DNA of 5,813 nucleotides from Pseudomonadota bacterium (GTDB lineage Bacteria; Pseudomonadota; Alphaproteobacteria; Rhizobiales; Rhizobiaceae), in contig JAEWHQ010000151.1 of NCBI GenBank assembly GCA_023387715.1, positions 1-5,813 on the forward strand, in the 5' to 3' direction. This document shows, piece after piece, positions 5,117 to 5,813 of the stretch; the first letter of the stretch is position 1, and each line of letters opens with the position of its first letter. The notes beneath the pieces are model-generated. The model was given only the letters and a program-made list of their open reading frames with translations, searched no databases and was not told the origin of the DNA. Made by a program: the position numbers and the translations under genes.

Positions 5117-5813
5117 ATGACAAACAAAACCGATCTCCCTTTTCTTTCTGAAATCATGACGCCGCCTCTGGCAGCAGCAGAAAATTTTGACGATGCCCGT
5201 GCCGCCGTAGCGGCACTGCGCAAACTTTATGAGCGTAATACTGCCTTTTTGCGTGATGCTTTTGAGAATGTTGCCTTGGGGAAAATGGAGGCGCGCCGTT
5301 ATCGTGCCTTCTATCCGGAGCTGAAACTCTCAACCACCAGTTTTGCGCATGTGGACACGCGTTTGGCTTATGGCCATGTATCTGCGCCTGGTGATTATAC
5401 TGCAACCATCACACGCCCCGATCTTTTTGAGCACTATCTGATTGAACAAATCCGCCTGTTGATGCGCAATCATAATGTCAGCGTCACAGTGCAGGAGTCA
5501 TCAACGCCAATTCCGTTGCATTTTGCGTTTCTTGAAGGCACCCATGTCGATGGTGCAGTGGCCAATGCTTTTGCACATCCTTTACGTGATTTGTTTGATG
5601 TGCCGGATCTTAGCAGCACCGATGATAAAATCGCTAATGGTGATATTGATCTGATACCGGGCGAAGCAATGCCGCTTGCGCCGTTTACGGCGCAGCGCAT
5701 CGATTATTCCTTGCAGCGCCTGGCGCATTATACGGCTACCAGTCCTGCACATTTTCAAAATTATGTGCTGTTCACTAATTACCAGTTCTATATTGACGAG
5801 TTTTGTAATTATG
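5117..5813 (+). CDS. amn: AMP nucleosidase, N-terminal half (runs off right edge)
   Basis: Open frame from ATG 5117 to the window edge, 232 codons with no stop. AMP nucleosidase hydrolyses AMP to adenine and ribose 5-phosphate in purine salvage and adenylate-pool control. The translation follows the family's N-terminal domain: LRKLYERNTAFLRDAFE (34-50), YTATITRPDLFEHYL (94-108), a segment with IPLHFAF (132-138), and RIDYSLQRLAHYT (194-206). It ends HFQNYVLFTNYQFYIDEF (212-229), the typical junction to the catalytic nucleoside-phosphorylase-fold domain, which is outside the window. E. coli Amn has about 484 residues, so nearly half is visible. The start is fixed by an in-frame TGA at 5111-5113, one codon upstream, and by the family's usual N-terminus; Met14 has no ribosome binding site. 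The first ATG also lacks a well-spaced Shine-Dalgarno sequence (only GTGAG at 5110-5114). Confidence 0.95.
   Translation, partial: MTNKTDLPFLSEIMTPPLAAAENFDDARAAVAALRKLYERNTAFLRDAFENVALGKMEARRYRAFYPELKLSTTSFAHVDTRLAYGHVSAPGDYTATITRPDLFEHYLIEQIRLLMRNHNVSVTVQESSTPIPLHFAFLEGTHVDGAVANAFAHPLRDLFDVPDLSSTDDKIANGDIDLIPGEAMPLAPFTAQRIDYSLQRLAHYTATSPAHFQNYVLFTNYQFYIDEFCNY

Overview
The window looks like chromosomal DNA from an alphaproteobacterium, most likely order Hyphomicrobiales (Rhizobiales) and close to Brucellaceae. The protein sequences point that way: the family-specific N-termini of the uracil-DNA glycosylase and AMP nucleosidase, an electron-transfer-flavoprotein dehydrogenase, and a Sel1-like protein and YfcG-type glutathione transferase of rhizobial style. 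This assignment comes from remembered family resemblance and not from a search. Base composition is moderate by eye, with AT-rich intergenic stretches.

Layout, left to right. (1) Bases 1-296, minus strand: the N-terminal part of a uracil-DNA glycosylase that runs off the left edge. (2) A divergent intergenic region of about 260 bases. (3) Bases 557-2221, plus strand: complete electron-transfer flavoprotein-ubiquinone oxidoreductase with its C-terminal 4Fe-4S cysteines. (4) Bases 2192-2452: a decaying tandem array of a 77-bp unit whose first copy contains the last codons of the dehydrogenase gene. A strong bidirectional-looking terminator follows at 2491-2521. (5) Bases 2541-3191, minus strand: a secreted protein with three Cys/Trp modules, preceded by a good promoter. 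(6) Bases 3372-3629, minus strand: a small Sel1-like protein. (7) Bases 3881-4588, minus strand: a YfcG-like glutathione transferase with its own rho-independent terminator. (8) Bases 4771-5063, plus strand: two tiny hydrophobic ORFs of 42 and 55 codons that overlap by ATGA and each have a Shine-Dalgarno sequence. (9) Bases 5117-5813, plus strand: the N-terminal half of AMP nucleosidase, running off the right edge.

The recognised genes are ordinary housekeeping functions: DNA repair, respiratory electron entry, thiol/redox chemistry and purine salvage. They do not form one pathway, and terminators plus alternating strands indicate several independent transcription units. The parts not explained by known families are the 77-bp array at the 3' end of the dehydrogenase gene, the coupled pair of small membrane-protein ORFs in front of amn, and the three-module secreted protein. 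I see no mobile element, CRISPR array, tRNA or rRNA.
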